From NCBI GenBank assembly GCA_963736175.1, contig CAVTNU010000002.1, positions 558,001 through 622,000 of the forward strand: a stretch of 64,000 nucleotides of DNA, written 5' to 3'. Source of the DNA: Rhodoblastus sp963736175. Its GTDB lineage: Bacteria; Pseudomonadota; Alphaproteobacteria; Rhizobiales; Beijerinckiaceae. Under the pieces are notes generated by a model, which saw only the letters and a program-made list of their open reading frames with translations, did not search any database and had not been told where the DNA came from. Below are positions 61,243 to 64,000 of this stretch, in pieces; the first letter of the stretch is position 1; each line of letters starts with the position of its first letter. The position numbers were made by a program, and so were the translations under genes.

Positions 61243-62688
61243 ATGAAAAGAACTTTGACGGCGATGGCCGCCATTTTGAGCCTGGCGAGCTTCGCGCACG
61301 CCGCCGATCTGGCTTCGACGAAGGGTGCGCCGGCTGCCCCGACGAGCAGTCTCGATCCGTTCGGCGATTACGGTCCGTTGACCTGGAACGGCATCACCCT
61401 GTTCGGCACGATCGACGTCGGCGGCGGCTGGGCCAGCCACGCCGCTCCCATCAACAGCGACCTCTATTTCGGCAACGTCGCCGTCGCCAAGATGAACAAC
61501 CACGCCATGACCAACGTCGTTCCGAGCGGTCTGTCGCAGACGGGCGTCGGCATCAAGGCCAGCCACGAATTGTTCGGCGACGTCTCCGGCGTGGTCATGG
61601 CGTCGACCGGCATCAACCCGCAGTCGTTCCACTTGGCCAATGCGCCCGGTTCGCTGGCTGACAACAACGGCATTGCTCTCGCCAATCAGTCGCTGAACGC
61701 CGACGGCACGCGCGGCGGCCAAGCCTTCAATGACGAACTCTACGCCGGTCTGTCGTCGAAGATGCTCGGCCAGATCACCTTCGGTCGTCAGAAGTCGATC
61801 TCCAACGAAACGATGGCCGCCTATGATCCGGCCGGCTACTCCTATAACTATTCGATCATCGGCTTGTCGGGCACCCCGGTCGCCGGCGGCGGCGTCACCG
61901 ACGACGGCCGTCTCGACAATGCCTTAAAATACAAGGTCACCGTTGGCCCGGTTCGTTTCGGCGCCTTGTACAAGTTCGCCGACCGCTCGGCCGGCATGTG
62001 CGGCGCGATAGCCTGTGCTGACCACAATGACGCAGTTCAAGCCAACCTCGGCGCTTCGCTCGGCGCTTTGAACTTGGACGTCGTCGGCGGCCATTTCAAT
62101 CAGGCGGTCACCTACAGCGCTCTCGCCACTGGCGTCTTCACGCCCGTGGATACGCTGGCGGCCAAGGCCTACGACACCAGCGACGTGATGGTCGGCGCCA
62201 ATTACACCTGGAACCAGTTCAAGTTCTTCGCTGGTTACGCCTGGGATCTGTATCACAACGCCAAGGACCCGATCGGCGTCGGCGCCGATTCTGGCCAGGG
62301 CGGCTATTGGGCCAGCACTGTAACGGTGCCGGCTCTGTCCGTGGGTCAACAGGCCAAGGTGCTGCAGACCGTGTGGACCGGCGTGAAATATTCCTACGAT
62401 CCCAAGACCGAAATCACTCTGTCCTACTATCATGAAGGCCAGAACAATTACACGGGCTCCATCAGCGCCGACGCGAAGACCTGCTCCAATGCGATCCAGA
62501 GCTCGCGTAAGAGCGACTGCGCCGGTGCCGAACACTTCGTGTCGCTCTATGCCGACTATCACGTCACCAAGCACCTCGACGTCTACGGCGGTCTGACGTT
62601 TTCGGCGGTCACCGGCGGCATGTCCAATGGCTTCACCTACGCGTCCACCGATTGGGCCCCGACGGCCGGCGTGCGCTACAAGTTCTGA
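61243..62688 (+). CDS. Outer membrane porin (porin 1)
   Basis: ATG 61243 has GGAG six bases upstream. The 481-residue product has a signal peptide (MKRTLTAMAAILSLASFAHA) and a Gly/Tyr/Asn-rich beta-barrel: GPLTWNGITLFGTIDVGGGW, LGQITFGRQ, LKYKVTVGPVRFGALYKFAD, and a C-terminal GVRYKF ending in Phe, the BAM recognition end. It is a general or anion porin. A related second porin follows. Confidence 0.9.
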   Translation: MKRTLTAMAAILSLASFAHAADLASTKGAPAAPTSSLDPFGDYGPLTWNGITLFGTIDVGGGWASHAAPINSDLYFGNVAVAKMNNHAMTNVVPSGLSQTGVGIKASHELFGDVSGVVMASTGINPQSFHLANAPGSLADNNGIALANQSLNADGTRGGQAFNDELYAGLSSKMLGQITFGRQKSISNETMAAYDPAGYSYNYSIIGLSGTPVAGGGVTDDGRLDNALKYKVTVGPVRFGALYKFADRSAGMCGAIACADHNDAVQANLGASLGALNLDVVGGHFNQAVTYSALATGVFTPVDTLAAKAYDTSDVMVGANYTWNQFKFFAGYAWDLYHNAKDPIGVGADSGQGGYWASTVTVPALSVGQQAKVLQTVWTGVKYSYDPKTEITLSYYHEGQNNYTGSISADAKTCSNAIQSSRKSDCAGAEHFVSLYADYHVTKHLDVYGGLTFSAVTGGMSNGFTYASTDWAPTAGVRYKF

Positions 62689-62730
62689 TTTGCCGCGCGC
62701 CTGAGGCGCGTCGCTCAGAGCCAAACAAAC

Positions 62731-62766
62731 AATCCCGCGAGAGTTGCTCTCGCGGGATTTTTTTTT
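62731..62766 (+). terminator. Strong rho-independent terminator after porin 1
   Basis: A perfect thirteen-pair stem (62731-62743 with 62747-62759, TTG loop) is followed by a T-run to 62766. It lies 42 bases past the porin stop and keeps the two porin genes separate. Confidence 0.95.
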
Positions 62767-62794
62767 GCCGCAACGCCAGTCGTTATCGTCCCTT

Positions 62795-63036
62795 CTCCCC
62801 GCATAGCCCGTCGAACGACGGGCGTTCTTGCGAACGCCCTATTGCGGGGAGGAGGACAGGATGCAAGGGGCGGGCGGAAAGCCTCGATGATTCTAGTATG
62901 CCGACGAAGCCTCTCAACTCCGACGACATTGCGCCCTCTTGCCCCAGCCCCTCACCCCAACCCTCTCCCCGTAAAACGGGGAGAGGGAGTGAGGCGGCGA
63001 CACTGATCGTTAGCGGGCCTTTTCCCCGAAGCGGGG
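62795..63036. repeat. Cluster of palindromic (REP-like) elements between the two porins
   Basis: Three hairpin units lie in about 240 bases. The first has arms CTCCCCGCA (62795-62803) and TGCGGGGAG (62843-62851) enclosing two mutually exclusive hairpins that share GGGC at 62820-62823. The second is a twelve-pair stem, CCCTCTCCCCGT (62961-62972) with ACGGGGAGAGGG (62976-62987). The third is CCCCG-AAG-CGGGG (63024-63036). They match a dispersed type of palindrome in alphaproteobacterial intergenic DNA. Confidence 0.7.
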
Positions 63037-63238
63037 CGAGCAAATACGATGTTGCAAAAAAGTCGCATAATTAGATCGTCGGAAAAAACTGCCGCAATTT
63101 TCAGCGAATGCGGCGTTTTTGCGCTTTCCTCATCGGCAAGCTGTATTTATCAATGCACAACAGTGGACGAGAAAGACCGACGCGCCGAGCGCCTTGACGG
63201 GTTCCTGGCGTCGCGACAGTGCTGGATTGGGGTAAGAC

Positions 63239-64000
63239 ATGAAATCGAAATTGATGGCGAGCGTCGCATTCATCGGCCTGGCCTGCGCCGCCGGCCTCGC
63301 GCGGGCAGCCGACCTGCCCTCGACCAAGGCGCCAGCCGACAGCTGGATGGATTTCGGTCCGCTGGCGTGGAACGGCTTCACCCTTTATGGCGCGCTTGAA
63401 GGCGGCGGAACTTGGCAGAGCCATGGCGCGCCCTACAGCCCGCTGTTTGGCCCCGGCGAGGAATATCTGCTGGCCAAGAACAGCAATCACAGCGGTTTTG
63501 GCTACGCGCCCAACGCCATCAACTGGAACAATATCGGCGTCAAGTTCAACCATGAGATCGCGCCGGGCCTCGCCGTGATCGCCGACGTCGACACGCAATT
63601 CTCCGGCTCGTTCGGCCCGGCCAACCATCTCGGCTCGATGGCGGCGAACGACGGCGTTCCCTTGACGAAACAGGGATCGAACGCCAACTCGGCGCGCGCC
63701 GGCCAGGTCATCACCAATATCGGCTACGCCGGTCTGGCTTCGCCGACCTTCGGCGCCTTGACCTTCGGCCGCCAATTGGGTCTGACGATGGAAAACATCG
63801 TCGCCTATGATCCGATGCGCGGCGCCAACGCCTTCTCGATCATCGGCTTTTCCGGCACGGCCGGCGGCGCCGGCGCGACGGAGGATTCCCGTCTCGACAA
63901 CACGCTCAAATACCGCCTGAACTACGGCCCGTTGCATTTCGCCGCGCTTTATCAGATCGCCGGCTTCGGCGAAGGCGATTACAGCGCCAACAATTATCAG
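63239..64000 (+). CDS. Outer membrane porin (porin 2), partial at the right edge
   Basis: ATG 63239 opens a frame of 254 codons that leaves the window. A signal peptide (MKSKLMASVAFIGLACAAGL, cleavage after ARA) is followed by ADLPSTKAPADSWMDFGPL, then AWNGFTLYGALEGGGTWQSH and TFGALTFGRQLGLTMENIVA. It is a clear paralogue of porin 1. The missing C-terminal part would hold the last beta strands. Confidence 0.9.
   Translation, partial: MKSKLMASVAFIGLACAAGLARAADLPSTKAPADSWMDFGPLAWNGFTLYGALEGGGTWQSHGAPYSPLFGPGEEYLLAKNSNHSGFGYAPNAINWNNIGVKFNHEIAPGLAVIADVDTQFSGSFGPANHLGSMAANDGVPLTKQGSNANSARAGQVITNIGYAGLASPTFGALTFGRQLGLTMENIVAYDPMRGANAFSIIGFSGTAGGAGATEDSRLDNTLKYRLNYGPLHFAALYQIAGFGEGDYSANNYQ

Noticed and set aside
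1..64000. CRISPR arrays, prophage, integrase or large genomic island
   Set aside because: No regularly spaced repeats, phage genes, integrases or tRNA-bounded segments were found; composition is even apart from short AT-rich promoters.

Overview
The window looks like chromosome from a GC-rich alphaproteobacterium of the order Rhizobiales (Hyphomicrobiales), probably near the Beijerinckiaceae or Methylocystaceae. This is inferred from gene content: an fds-type formate dehydrogenase, a CarD with a Lys/Ala-rich N-terminus beside fdxA, a tag-HD-phosphatase-NUDIX block, ccoNOQP-GHIS, and ADLPSTK-type porins. No prophage, plasmid, CRISPR array, rRNA or tRNA was seen.

Layout. 1-5.4 kb is an acyl-CoA block: the N-terminal half of a FadJ-like enzyme on the minus strand, a quinone oxidoreductase and two AMP-dependent acyl-CoA ligases, the first frameshifted. 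5.5-14.3 kb is a formate module: a LysR regulator, fdsGBACD and an oxalate/formate-family transporter. 14.3-19 kb holds a SleB-type cell-wall hydrolase and glyQS. 19.3-20.6 kb has three small secreted paralogues in tandem. 20.7-28 kb carries housekeeping genes (trmN6-like, polyprenyl diphosphate synthase, ispE, pirin, xseB) and a NUDIX/phosphatase/HD/tag operon. 28-36 kb is mixed: a CMD-family protein, ygfZ, a dihydroorotase-like gene, a Cys-rich peptide, a CDF transporter, glyoxalase I, a class II aldolase and two DedA proteins. 36.4-41.2 kb is a Liv-type ABC transporter.

41.5-51.1 kb is a complete cbb3 oxidase locus: a perfect FNR/FixK box, ccoNOQP, then ccoGHIS. The last gene is a major-facilitator protein carrying the MxxxM and HxxxM motif pair of the copper importer CcoA at the expected spacing. 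It overlaps ccoS, so copper import, copper export (CcoI), assembly and the oxidase sit together. 51.4-58.3 kb has an AraC regulator, a stress protein, a uracil-DNA glycosylase, a GST, a histidine kinase, a MITE-like element and cobT. 58.4-64 kb has carD, fdxA and two porins; the first porin has a Pho-box-like site upstream.

The most unusual signal is that three genes (an acyl-CoA ligase, tag, carD) each need one base removed to be read through. In all three the surplus base lies in a GAANTC hexamer, and removing it restores GANTC, the methylation motif of the alphaproteobacterial enzyme CcrM. This may reflect methylation-linked sequencing error rather than true gene decay.
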